28,807 bases of DNA from CAZPRQ01 sp964589415 (GTDB lineage: Bacteria; Patescibacteriota; Doudnabacteria; UBA920). Position numbers and translations under genes: made by a program. How positions within the stretch are numbered: position 1 is the first letter of the stretch; each line of letters begins with the position of its first letter. Location of the stretch: NCBI GenBank assembly GCA_964589415.1, contig CAZPRQ010000012.1, positions 1 through 28,807 on the forward strand, written 5' to 3'. A model generated the notes under the pieces. The model was not told the origin of the DNA. It searched no databases and saw only the letters and a program-made list of their open reading frames with translations. Positions 16,167 to 23,412 of this stretch are shown here, piece after piece.

Positions 16167-17207
16167 TTAAATATTTTTTAATAAAGGAACGAGTTCTTTG
16201 CGCATAATAAGTCCCGGCCTAGCGGCTACCCCGTTAGTAAACTCTACTTTTAACACACGCTGTAACATATTTTGAACCAAAACATCTTGTGTTAAAAAAA
16301 CATTTACATCTTCATCTAGACCTATAATAGAGACGACTATACCGTCCAACCCGTGTTGGGATTTCAATTTATTTAATTCACCTATAATATCCTGCTTACG
16401 GTCTTCGGCGAGCGCCCTGGCTTCTAAAACTTCGAGTTGGACTATACCAATTTTATTTCCTCCAATAACAAATTCCGCGAATTCTCCTGCCATACGGCCC
16501 TCCAGCTTGCTGCCGGAAACGTCCGACTTGGAAATAAACATTTCGCGCATAAGTTCATGGGCGCCCGCAACCCCTTTAACAAGCCATTCGGCCATGGCAT
16601 GGTCACGCTCTGTTGTGACCCTGGCCTTGAAGTTTAACGTGTTGGAAACTATTGCGGCGTACAACAACGCTCGGGACATCTGCGATGGCTCGACACGGAA
16701 AGCATANNNNNNNNNNATAGTACGATCGCGCTGTGTAGTAACGGTGGCCTTAAAATTCAAAGTATTAGAAATAATAGCGGCGTATAATAAAACGCGTGAT
16801 TCTGCTGAAGGTTCCCGGCGAAAAGCATAAAATTTTTCTGCAATGAGAGTGGCGGCAGCGCCGACTTTTTCTATTTGAATTCTGGCATGTGTAAATTTTT
16901 CCGCGTCATGTACCCCTCTATGATCAATTACTTCCATAACCAGCTCGGGACGAATGTCAGGATGAATACCGGAAAGGGTACTGGCATCCACCAAAATAAA
17001 CTTTGAAAATTTTTGAACTACCTGCTCTGTGGGAAAAGAAAATTTAAAATGCGTCATAATAAATTTTACTTCATCATGGACAGCACCAAAAATACCAGGC
17101 ACTGCCGCCTGGTTCATATGCTGCAACAATTCGCTATACGCCACCGCGCAAGCAAAACCATCAAGGTCAGGGTTCTGGTAGCAGGTTACTAGGATGGTGG
17201 GGACCAT
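16167..17207 (-). CDS. DHH/DHHA2 phosphoesterase, PpaC-like, broken by an assembly gap
   Basis: Resembles family II (Mn-dependent) inorganic pyrophosphatases: an N-terminal DHH domain (TCYQNPDLDGFACAVAYSELL, ILVDAS, EVIDHRG, EKVGAAATLIAEKFY) and a DHHA2 domain (LLYAAIISNTLNFKA ... RPGLIMRKELVPLL). Two metal-site positions differ from PpaC: the first His (HQNPD) is Tyr, and DHH is DHR. Pyrophosphatase activity is therefore doubtful; another phosphoesterase role is possible. The 346-residue reading frame is inflated: about 37 residues (YAFR.EPS..SR.LLYAAI.SNTLNFKA) occur twice, on each side of ten Ns at 16707-16716. The true protein is probably about 305-310 aa. It is the first gene of the operon with SDR, cyclase-family and glycosyltransferase genes. 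Confidence 0.75.
   Translation of the reverse strand: MVPTILVTCYQNPDLDGFACAVAYSELLQHMNQAAVPGIFGAVHDEVKFIMTHFKFSFPTEQVVQKFSKFILVDASTLSGIHPDIRPELVMEVIDHRGVHDAEKFTHARIQIEKVGAAATLIAEKFYAFRREPSAESRVLLYAAIISNTLNFKATVTTQRDRTXXXXYAFRVEPSQMSRALLYAAIVSNTLNFKARVTTERDHAMAEWLVKGVAGAHELMREMFISKSDVSGSKLEGRMAGEFAEFVIGGNKIGIVQLEVLEARALAEDRKQDIIGELNKLKSQHGLDGIVVSIIGLDEDVNVFLTQDVLVQNMLQRVLKVEFTNGVAARPGLIMRKELVPLLKNI
16594..16829. other. Assembly gap (10 N) flanked by two diverged copies of one segment
   Basis: Ten Ns at 16707-16716 separate two copies of the same coding segment of the DHH gene (about 16594-16706 and 16717-16829). The translations agree at about 28 of 37 positions, while the DNA differs much more, mostly at third codon positions. 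The simplest reading is a scaffold join between contigs from two related strains or species, not a true internal duplication. Confidence 0.85.
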
Positions 17208-17351
17208 AAAATTTAAAATTTACAATCTATTATTTTAAGCTATTTCCCTAAAATCTTAATCTATCAGGCTTTTGGCATTTAAGTCATCAAAAATTAATTG
17301 GTCCACAAGGGAAACTTCCTCTCTCCTTGCAAAATTAAACCAATCTATTTT

Positions 17352-17816
17352 TTATTTTAAAAATCCTAGCTTGTTAAAAAGTTCAATCGACGGAGGGGCT
17401 AGCTTGAGGGATTTTAGTTCTGATAACTCAAACCATCGGTACTCATTAAACTCATGAGGGTCAAGGGTTATTGTAATTTGGTTGGCTGGTTTATCTAATA
17501 TCACTTTATAGGTAAAGAATTTCATTTTTGCGATGACTCGTTCACCAGTTTCACGAAGAGTTTTTTCTGACTCGCCCGTTATAGAATCTTCGACCAGCTC
17601 AACCTCATAAGGAGTAATGTCAATGCCCGTTTCTTCTCTAACTTCACGCACAAGAGTCTGTAATTTAGATTCTCCAGTTTCTACTCCACCTCCAGGTATT
17701 TTCCAGCTATCGCCATATACGACACCAGAAGCCAAATGGGTATTTCTTGCCATTAGCAACTTTCCGTCGCTGGAATAAACATGCGCTGATACAATTTCGC
17801 GATCTATAGTTCTCAT
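17352..17816 (-). CDS. NUDIX hydrolase
   Basis: Hydrolyses a nucleoside diphosphate linked to another group, such as a damaged nucleotide, a nucleotide sugar or a cap-like substrate. The NUDIX box is complete: G43-x5-E49-x7-REVREETGI (57-65), within PGGGVETGESKLQTLVREVREETGI. The length of 154 aa is usual. The substrate is not predictable. It is separated from the DHH operon by 144 bp. Oddly, the reading frame continues after the TAA for 31 more sense codons to a second stop at 17256-17258 (reading FNFARREEVSLVDQL and so on), which looks protein-like. The 3' end may have been truncated by a recent stop codon. Confidence 0.9.
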   Translation of the reverse strand: MRTIDREIVSAHVYSSDGKLLMARNTHLASGVVYGDSWKIPGGGVETGESKLQTLVREVREETGIDITPYEVELVEDSITGESEKTLRETGERVIAKMKFFTYKVILDKPANQITITLDPHEFNEYRWFELSELKSLKLAPPSIELFNKLGFLK

Positions 17817-17880
17817 AAAAACCCAATCCCTATTATTTGCATTTTCAAACTTCTTGTCTAAAACCTATAACTAAAACCAC

Positions 17881-17970
17881 TGGCGGAGAGGGAGGGAGTC
17901 GAACCCTCGAATCCCTTTCGGGATTACTGGTTTTCGAAACCAGCGCACTAGACCACTATGCGACCTCTCC
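17881..17970 (-). tRNA. tRNA-Ser(CGA)
   Basis: A complete tRNA on the minus strand. The acceptor is GGAGAGG/CCTCTCC with discriminator G and an encoded CCA. The anticodon arm is CTGGT-TTCGAAA-ACCAG, giving anticodon CGA (codon UCG). The long variable arm (ATCCCGAAAGGGAT) is typical of serine tRNAs. The T arm is GAGGG-TTCGACT-CCCTC. A palindromic promoter-like element lies 65 bp upstream. Confidence 0.96.
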
Positions 17971-18034
17971 AAAAAATGTATTTGTATTATATATTCCCAA
18001 AACTAAACCATTATACCAAAAACCCTAACTCCTT

Positions 18035-18074
18035 ACTATACCACTTAACGACGATCGTCCATAAGTGGTATAGT
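18035..18074. promoter_or_regulatory. Palindromic operator/promoter A, between the PaaX-like gene and tRNA-Ser
   Basis: A 40-bp palindrome: TATACCACTTA (18037-18047), a central GACGATCGTC (18050-18059) and TAAGTGGTATA (18062-18072), extended by AC/GT at the ends; only two symmetric pairs fail. On the minus strand it contains TATAGT (18035-18040) as a -10 and TGGACG (18056-18061) 15 bp upstream, pointing at tRNA-Ser about 65 bp away. It starts 8 bp after the PaaX-like stop codon, so a terminator role is also possible, though no T run follows. Nearly identical to element B at 18693-18728. Confidence 0.7.
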
Positions 18075-18081
18075 TGGATTT

Positions 18082-18633
18082 TTATAAATTGAATTGTTTT
18101 TTTAGCTTGGCTTCATTGTCTACCTGGTCTATTCTAAACACCCGAATAAACTCATCCAGGCCTGTTTCTCGTAAATAGGTTAAAGCGTCTCGGTTCAAAG
18201 GGTAAGGATTTACAAACACGCTTTTTTGAATTTGCTGGAAGCCGTTTACCTTTAACAAAAAGCGAAGCCTGTTCCTCTGCTGCCTATCTTCCTCTGGAAT
18301 ATCAAAAATTACCATCCGCCATTTTCCATCCCAAACTTTTGGAGTTTCCAACTGAGCTTTTATAAACAAGGTCTCTAGCCTGCCTTCATTTGTTAATTTA
18401 AACTTTTTACTTTGTCCATCCGCGTACATTTTTATCCAGCCTTTTTCTTCCAATTTTTTTATTATTTTATAATAAATGTACGTATGGCTCTTCCCGCTAA
18501 AAATTCTTCTTGTATATTGTCCCTTACTCTCAAGGGGTAATGGCATATAATCCGCAAATGCAAAAAAATACAACAATAGATGGGCGGCTAATGTCAGTTT
18601 TTTATCTTTTATTTTAATTGTCCTACGTTTCAT
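18082..18633 (-). CDS. PaaX-like transcriptional regulator with Cas2-fold C-terminus
   Basis: The N-terminal half (about 1-95) is a winged helix (TYIYYKIIKKLEEKGWIKMYADGQSKKFKLTNEG), preceded by a hydrophobic segment. The C-terminal half (about 103-183) has the ferredoxin-like Cas2/PaaX fold: KWRMVIFDIPEEDRQQRNRLRFLLKVNGFQQIQKSVFV, with the conserved Asp (D111). The order matches PaaX-type repressors, so this is a regulator and not the adaptation nuclease; no CRISPR array or other cas genes are present. AGGA lies 7 nt before the ATG. Near-identical 36-bp palindromes flank the gene, and the upstream one overlaps its promoter, which implies autoregulation. The target set is unknown; tRNA-Ser is the nearest candidate. 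Confidence 0.78.
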   Translation of the reverse strand: MKRRTIKIKDKKLTLAAHLLLYFFAFADYMPLPLESKGQYTRRIFSGKSHTYIYYKIIKKLEEKGWIKMYADGQSKKFKLTNEGRLETLFIKAQLETPKVWDGKWRMVIFDIPEEDRQQRNRLRFLLKVNGFQQIQKSVFVNPYPLNRDALTYLRETGLDEFIRVFRIDQVDNEAKLKKQFNL

Positions 18634-18690
18634 ATCAACATCCTAACTATATTTTGCTAAATTTATCATATCAATATCACTTAATCACAG

Positions 18691-18728
18691 ATTATACCAC
18701 TTATGGACGATCGTCAATAAGTGGTATA
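18691..18728 (-). promoter_or_regulatory. Palindromic operator/promoter B upstream of the PaaX-like gene
   Basis: A 36-bp palindrome with the same arms as element A: TATACCACTTA (18693-18703), GACGATCGTC (18706-18715), TAAGTGGTATA (18718-18728). On the minus strand it overlaps a perfect TATAAT (18691-18696) and TTGACG (18712-18717), 15 bp apart. This predicts a start near 18684 and a leader of about 50 nt. A protein bound here would block the promoter, the layout of a self-repressing regulator. Confidence 0.75.
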
Positions 18729-18776
18729 TAAGTAAAAAAATGAAGCTTTTAAATAGTTTCGTTTTAATTGCTACTA

Positions 18777-19418
18777 TTATTTTAAATATTGTCTGCAAAA
18801 ACTTTTTCTGTGTATTGAGCAAAGACCCTGTAAGGTTACCGCCTTTCTGTGCTCAAGCGTGGCATACCCCTTATGCCTTTCAAACCCATAGGCAGGGTAC
18901 CGGTTGGAAAGTTTACGCATAAACCCGTCGCGATGGACTTTTGCAATTATGGAAGCGGCTGCGATGCAAAATACTTTTGCGTCCCCGTCCACTACCGCTT
19001 CCTGCGCGGCTCCCAGATTGGGAATGGGAAATTTCCCGTCAACGAAGACAAATTTACTGTTTAAGTCTTGAGTGAGCATGGTCGAACCGAAAAGCAAATT
19101 TATCTTTTCCACTGCCTGGCGCATGGCCAATAGCGAAGCATTGTGGATATTAATCGCATCTATGGCTTCATGAGAAACCGAAGCAACGGCCCAAGTAAAA
19201 TTTCGCTTTATTACTTCATTTAGCTCTTCGCGTTTTTTTGGGGAAAGAACTTTACTGTCTTTAACCTCGGAAAATAGTTTGGCGTTAGAGGGAATATTGG
19301 TAATTGCCACGGCAGCAGCAACGACCGGACCAGCCAAACAACCCCTACCAACCTCGTCGCAACCAATAACTACTTTAGCACCGTTGGCTAATTTTTTTGT
19401 TTCGTATGAAAATGTCAT
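18777..19418 (-). CDS. rnhB: Ribonuclease HII
   Basis: Cuts the RNA strand of RNA/DNA hybrids and removes single ribonucleotides from DNA. The signature GCDEVGRGCLAGPVVAAAV (19-37) supplies the first two catalytic acids (D21, E22). KFVFVDGKFPIP gives the third, and VVDGDAKVFCIAAASIIAKVHRD the fourth with the conserved helix. The C-terminal YPAYGFERHKGYAT is also standard. The length of 213 aa is normal. It follows ddl by 14 nt at the end of the cell-wall operon. Confidence 0.97.
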   Translation of the reverse strand: MTFSYETKKLANGAKVVIGCDEVGRGCLAGPVVAAAVAITNIPSNAKLFSEVKDSKVLSPKKREELNEVIKRNFTWAVASVSHEAIDAINIHNASLLAMRQAVEKINLLFGSTMLTQDLNSKFVFVDGKFPIPNLGAAQEAVVDGDAKVFCIAAASIIAKVHRDGFMRKLSNRYPAYGFERHKGYATLEHRKAVTLQGLCSIHRKSFCRQYLK

Positions 19419-19432
19419 GCCCTTATTTGGAG

Positions 19433-20629
19433 CTAATTGCCCAACTTGCCTCCGCCCAACTTACTGCCTTTTAGCTGGGTTAAAATATTTGACTCAAACG
19501 TATACGTAATTTTCCTTTTTTGCTCAAACTCATCCTGCGCATACCCAATAAGTTTTTCTACCAGTTCTTGTATTTCTATTCCGCTGGCTTTCCATAAGTG
19601 GTGGTACAAAGTACCCGGCAGCGGATTTACCTCGTTGGCGTAAAACGTTCGGGCAGTTTTATCGTACAAAAAATCTACCCGCGCTATGCCGCTGCAACCC
19701 AAAGCCTTATAAACTTTTTTTGCCGCTGACTGAATGGCGGCGGTTGTCGTTTCATCGAGCCGGGCCGGAATAACCACGCTTTTTTCGCTTGCCCCGGTTT
19801 GGGCACCGCCGTCCTTTAAATATTTTTCTTCAAAGTCCAACAGCTCTTTCCCAAATACCGACTCCTGCAGTTTTGAGGCAATTACTTCGGCGTTGCCCAA
19901 CAAACAGCAGGTAACGTCCATGACATTTTCTACGCCCACTTCCACGAGCACCTTATTGTCATAATGCAAGGCGACTTCTACCCGTTCTTCGAGTTGCGAA
20001 ACGTCACTCGCTTTGCCAATGCCTATGGAAGAACCCAAATGGACCGGCTTAACAAACACCGGCCACGACAATTCCTTTTCCACCCGGCTTATTATAGCCT
20101 GCTTATTTGCCTCCCACTCGCCCCGCTCAAACCATATAAATTTGGTTACCGGCACGCCAGCCGCTTGCATTACTATTTTGGTTAGGGCCTTGTCCATAGC
20201 AATGGCCGATGCCGGTACATTACAACCCACATACGGCAGTCCAAACATTTCAAACACGCCCTGCATGGTGCCATCTTCGCCAAAACTGCCGTGAAACGCA
20301 GGAAAAGCTATATCTATTGTTACCGCACTGCTAAAAAACCCTTTCTTCCTAAATACCATTTTCCCCACCGACTCTTCCATATCCAGGACGTACTCCCTAT
20401 ATTTTTTCGTTTCACTTATTTTAGCATCGGGGGAAACGAACATTTTTAACGAACCCAGGTCTTCGCCCAAAAGCCACTTACCTGATTTGGCAATATAAAC
20501 CGGAATAACTTTGTGTCCGCTTTTTTTAAGCGTGCTTATTATGAGCTGGGCGGTAATTATAGACACGTCGTGCTCGGGACTGCCGCTGCCAAAAAATACT
20601 CCGATTGTTTTATTTAAATTATCATTCAT
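19433..20629 (-). CDS. ddl: D-alanine--D-alanine ligase
   Basis: Makes the D-Ala-D-Ala dipeptide for peptidoglycan from ATP and D-alanine. The N-terminal GVFFGSGSPEHDVSIITA is the family motif (usually GGxSxEHxVS). FPAFHGSFGEDGTMQGVFEMFGLPYVGCNVPASAIAMDK is the substrate-lid region. ATP-grasp features include FVKPVHLGSSIGIGKA, RVDFLYD and the metal-binding NEVNPLPGTLYHHLW. At 398 aa it is somewhat longer than the E. coli enzymes, nearer the VanA/DdlA class. The NEVNPLPG end is intact, so it should be active. It lies 61 nt after murF, which uses its product. Confidence 0.95.
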   Translation of the reverse strand: MNDNLNKTIGVFFGSGSPEHDVSIITAQLIISTLKKSGHKVIPVYIAKSGKWLLGEDLGSLKMFVSPDAKISETKKYREYVLDMEESVGKMVFRKKGFFSSAVTIDIAFPAFHGSFGEDGTMQGVFEMFGLPYVGCNVPASAIAMDKALTKIVMQAAGVPVTKFIWFERGEWEANKQAIISRVEKELSWPVFVKPVHLGSSIGIGKASDVSQLEERVEVALHYDNKVLVEVGVENVMDVTCCLLGNAEVIASKLQESVFGKELLDFEEKYLKDGGAQTGASEKSVVIPARLDETTTAAIQSAAKKVYKALGCSGIARVDFLYDKTARTFYANEVNPLPGTLYHHLWKASGIEIQELVEKLIGYAQDEFEQKRKITYTFESNILTQLKGSKLGGGKLGN

Positions 20630-20690
20630 GAATTTAGTCTTTTATATTCAATTAATAAATTTTATTTAATTTTGGTCAATTATGATCAAT

Positions 20691-22130
20691 TCAAATATAC
20701 TGGTCTCCCCAGTCGTTTTGGAAGAGTATGACGTCGTTTGGCTTTAAAATATCTTTCAGTGCCGCATGGGCCTCTTGCGTAGTCTCAAACCATACAATCT
20801 CAACTCGGTTATTTTTATGGCTTGTCATCCCTTCGTTTACGCCCTGTTCAATCCAACCTGTCACGCTATTTTTTATTAGTATAACCACATTGGCCACACC
20901 TGCCAATTGCCGGCCAATCTCTAAATGAATTTCTTTAAACTCTTTTCCTGTTTCTACCAACCCAGGGGTAATAAAAACTTTTCGCCTTTGCGTAAAGAAT
21001 GACAGGGCTTCAATGGCTTCCCTCACCCCGTCTGGATTACCATTGTAGCTGTCATCTATGACGAGCACATCACCACCGGAACGCATGGGTTGCAACCTAT
21101 GCTCCACGGGCCTAATGCTTTCCACTCCTTTTTTTATTTCTTCAAGCGACAAACCCAAACTTTTGGAAATTTTAACCGCCGCGGAAACAACCCCCAAAGC
21201 ATACCGAGCCAATAAGTTAATTTTTAACTCCCCCGCTCCGGCCAGGTGGCCCTGCCACTGTAATGTTTCAGGGTGAAACGCATTATTGCTAAAGTCTTCA
21301 ATGGCATATTTTTCAATTTTGTGATCCGGCCATATAAATTCTTTATAGTGGCCCATAACCCGGGCATCGTTACCGTTCAGGACAACCAAACCTCCCGCCT
21401 TGGTGCCGGAAATTATTTCAAAAATTGTCTCTACTATGGTGTCCATGTTTTTCATGCGTTCCAAGTGAGCCTGATTTATACCCGTGACTACAGAAATGTC
21501 CGGTGGGGTAAGTTGGCATAATTGCTCAATATCGCCCTTGTAGTGTTCCCCCATTTCCACAATAAGTATTTCTACGGAAGCGTCTACGTTTTTTAAAATC
21601 CATCGGGCAATGCCTATGGGAGTGTTCACGCTCTCCGGTGTACTTAGCACCCTAAATTTGGTACTAAGTACTGACTTCAAAACTTCTTTCATGGTTGTCT
21701 TGCCGTAACTGCCGGCTATGCCAATAATTTTTAAACTGGGGATATTGGCAAGCTTACTTTTAGCCCTGCTAACTACAATAAATTTTGCGGCGAAATCAAA
21801 TGGCGCCACTATAAGCAAGCCCACAGGTAAGAAAATAAAAAATACAAACTGAAAAATAGCAAAAGCCGCAAAAAAAACAATGGCGCTTGCCGCTACGTTT
21901 TCCAGTATGGCACCGTATACTCGCCATGCCAATATTCCGGCAATTACCGCTGCCAACAACTCGCTAACAAAAAACAGCAGTAGTGCTTTGCCTGTCCAGA
22001 CCAATTGTTTACGCTGATGCCCTTTTGGCCACGCGCCTTTTTTCCAAAGCAATTTCAAAAACCGCCCAACCTCATAACTTTCAAGTTGGAGCAGATAAAG
22101 TTGGTAATGTGCAACCTTTAAAATATTCAT
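20691..22130 (-). CDS. murF: Membrane-anchored MurF-like ligase
   Basis: Resembles UDP-MurNAc-tripeptide:D-Ala-D-Ala ligase, which finishes the peptidoglycan precursor. The central ATPase domain begins at GIAGSYGKTT (137-146), followed by TPESVNTPIGIARWIL, IVEMGEHYKGDIEQLCQLTPPDISVVTGINQAHLERM and VVLNGND. The C-terminal ligase domain has RPVEHRLQPM and VIDDSYNGNPDGVREAIEAL. The usual N-terminal UDP-binding domain is missing; instead there are about 130 residues with two or three membrane helices (about 47-70 and 77-110). So the ligase probably acts at the membrane, and how it recognises its substrate is unclear. The stop is TGA. It overlaps the alpha/beta hydrolase gene by 4 bp and precedes ddl. 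Confidence 0.87.
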   Translation of the reverse strand: MNILKVAHYQLYLLQLESYEVGRFLKLLWKKGAWPKGHQRKQLVWTGKALLLFFVSELLAAVIAGILAWRVYGAILENVAASAIVFFAAFAIFQFVFFIFLPVGLLIVAPFDFAAKFIVVSRAKSKLANIPSLKIIGIAGSYGKTTMKEVLKSVLSTKFRVLSTPESVNTPIGIARWILKNVDASVEILIVEMGEHYKGDIEQLCQLTPPDISVVTGINQAHLERMKNMDTIVETIFEIISGTKAGGLVVLNGNDARVMGHYKEFIWPDHKIEKYAIEDFSNNAFHPETLQWQGHLAGAGELKINLLARYALGVVSAAVKISKSLGLSLEEIKKGVESIRPVEHRLQPMRSGGDVLVIDDSYNGNPDGVREAIEALSFFTQRRKVFITPGLVETGKEFKEIHLEIGRQLAGVANVVILIKNSVTGWIEQGVNEGMTSHKNNRVEIVWFETTQEAHAALKDILKPNDVILFQNDWGDQYI

Positions 22131-22894
22131 AAACTGAACTGTGTAAGTAAAGTAATAAATTCCTGGGGCTTGTCTACAAAACTAAAATGTCCCGCCTGTT
22201 TTAAAATTTCAAATTGTGAATTTTTAATCAGCCCGTGCATGCGTTCCCCAAATTGCACCGGCGTGTCCGTGTCGTGTTCTCCTGTAACAATAAGCGTGGG
22301 GCAGGTTATTTTTTTCATGTCTTCCGACAAATCCTCACTTACAACTTTAATAAACGTTTCTTTTAATTCCGGGGTTGCCGTGTAATCTTCAGCGCCCAAG
22401 TGTTGATATATTTTTTTCCGGAATATTTGCATAAACCCTAACCTAAAAATAGGTTTAACTATTTTTGCCATACCCATTATAAAATTTTTCTTTGTTGAAG
22501 AAGTAACAAAGCCGGCACTGTCTACCAATACCAGTTTGGCAACAAGGTTGGGGCTTTTTACGGCCAGTTTTATACCCACGCGTCCGCCAAATGAGTGACC
22601 AATTAGAATCACGTTGGAGATTTGTTTTTTCTCTATAAATTTTCTGACCATGTTCGCGTAGTCGCCTACGCTGAACGGCTGCCGGGGTGTTTGGGATTGG
22701 CCAAAGCCCGGTAAGTCCAAGGCATAAACAGAAACGGCCGAATGCTCAGATACCGAATTTATTATGGTATTCCAAACTTCTTTTTGACTGCGCCAGCCAT
22801 GCAAAAAAAGCAACGTCTGCGCGTTTGCTTGGGTGGAAGGCTTGTAAAAATAAGATGCAAGCAAATTTTCAATTATAACTTGGTCTTGTTGCAT
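22127..22894 (-). CDS. Alpha/beta-fold hydrolase
   Basis: A serine hydrolase of the alpha/beta superfamily. The oxyanion region is LLFLHGWRSQKEVW (28-41). ALDLPGFGQS precedes the nucleophile elbow GHSFGG (S101). The acid is D208 in VTGEHDTDTP and the base is H236 in QAGHFSF, so the triad is complete. At 255 aa it resembles esterases and haloperoxidase/MhpC-like enzymes; the substrate is unknown. It overlaps murF by an ATGA, so it may belong to envelope metabolism, for example acting on a precursor or lipid. No convincing promoter was found upstream. Confidence 0.9.
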   Translation of the reverse strand: MQQDQVIIENLLASYFYKPSTQANAQTLLFLHGWRSQKEVWNTIINSVSEHSAVSVYALDLPGFGQSQTPRQPFSVGDYANMVRKFIEKKQISNVILIGHSFGGRVGIKLAVKSPNLVAKLVLVDSAGFVTSSTKKNFIMGMAKIVKPIFRLGFMQIFRKKIYQHLGAEDYTATPELKETFIKVVSEDLSEDMKKITCPTLIVTGEHDTDTPVQFGERMHGLIKNSQFEILKQAGHFSFVDKPQEFITLLTQFSL

Positions 22895-23004
22895 ATACTT
22901 TTACTCAATATAAATACCACGCACCAAGCAACTATTTTGTTTCAATAATCTAATGTTATTTGTGTGAAGTGTACTCACTTTAAACATCAACAAACCTTCT
23001 AATG

Positions 23005-23070
23005 GCGTAAGCTAGGCACTGTCGTTCGCGAACGACGTGGCCAGACGACTCGTCCGACGTAGCTTTACGC
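23005..23070. other. GC-rich three-armed structured element
   Basis: GCGTAAGCTA (23005-23014) pairs with TAGCTTTACGC (23060-23070, one bulge). Inside are a long arm (23015-23042) centred on the 16-bp perfect palindrome GTCGTTCGCGAACGAC (23021-23036) and a small GACG/CGTC hairpin (23044-23054). It is markedly richer in G+C than the neighbouring genes. It may be a small RNA, a recombination site or a processing signal downstream of tRNA-Pro. The rest of 22895-23124 shows no gene. Confidence 0.45.
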
Positions 23071-23124
23071 GGAGTTGGAAGCCTTGGGATAATACAGCCC
23101 GCCTTCATCAGATTTCGGCGCGCA

Positions 23125-23183
23125 ACCATGGATCCACCAAGCTCACCAAAACGGAAACATGGTGAGCTTGTCGAATCCATGGT
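23125..23183. repeat. Inverted repeat running into the 3' end of tRNA-Pro
   Basis: Arms 23125-23147 and 23161-23183 (23 nt each, three mismatches) surround a 13-base loop. The core AAGCTCACC/GGTGAGCTT with TTGTCGA resembles a palindromic intergenic repeat family (GAGCTTGTCGA type) found in many environmental genomes; I recall this from general knowledge, not from a search. The right arm includes the encoded CCA and discriminator of the tRNA. No T run follows, so it is not a classical terminator. Confidence 0.6.
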
Positions 23184-23253
23184 CGGGATGCAGGGAATTG
23201 AACCCTGTCTTCGCGCACCCGAAGCGCGCGTACTACCGGTATACTACATCCCG
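23180..23253 (-). tRNA. tRNA-Pro(CGG)
   Basis: Complete on the minus strand. The acceptor is CGGGATG/CATCCCG with discriminator A and an encoded CCA. The D arm is GTAT/GTAC. The anticodon arm is CGCGC-TTCGGGT-GCGCG, giving anticodon CGG (codon CCG). The T arm is CAGGG-TTCAATT-CCCTG. Its 5' end borders the scaffold gap. Confidence 0.93.
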
Positions 23254-23389
23254 TNNNNNNNNNNNNNNNNNNNNNNNNNNNNNNNNNNNNNNNNNNNNNN
23301 NNNNNNNNNNNNNNNNNNNNNNNNNNNNNNNNNNNNNNNNNNNNNNNNNNNNNNCGAAGCGCGCGTACTACCGGTATACTACATCCCGT
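23220..23389. other. Scaffold gap (100 N) with identical 35-bp flanks
   Basis: One hundred Ns (23255-23354) lie between two identical 35-bp copies (23220-23254 and 23355-23389) of the 5' part of tRNA-Pro. This is what unmerged overlapping contig ends look like. The second copy should not be counted as another tRNA gene. Confidence 0.88.
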
Positions 23390-23412
23390 CACCAAAAAAA
23401 TACACTATATTA

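Noticed and set aside
16167..17207. Internal tandem duplication in the DHH protein
   Set aside because: The duplicate lies exactly at ten Ns, and the two DNA copies are strongly diverged, as expected for two strains joined by a scaffolder.
18082..18633. The Cas2-like fold suggested a CRISPR adaptation gene
   Set aside because: It has a winged-helix N-terminus as in PaaX, and there is no repeat-spacer array and no other cas gene in the window.
23355..23389. A second tRNA-Pro gene
   Set aside because: Only the 5' 35 bases are present and they are identical to the first copy across the N gap; an assembly overlap is the simpler explanation.
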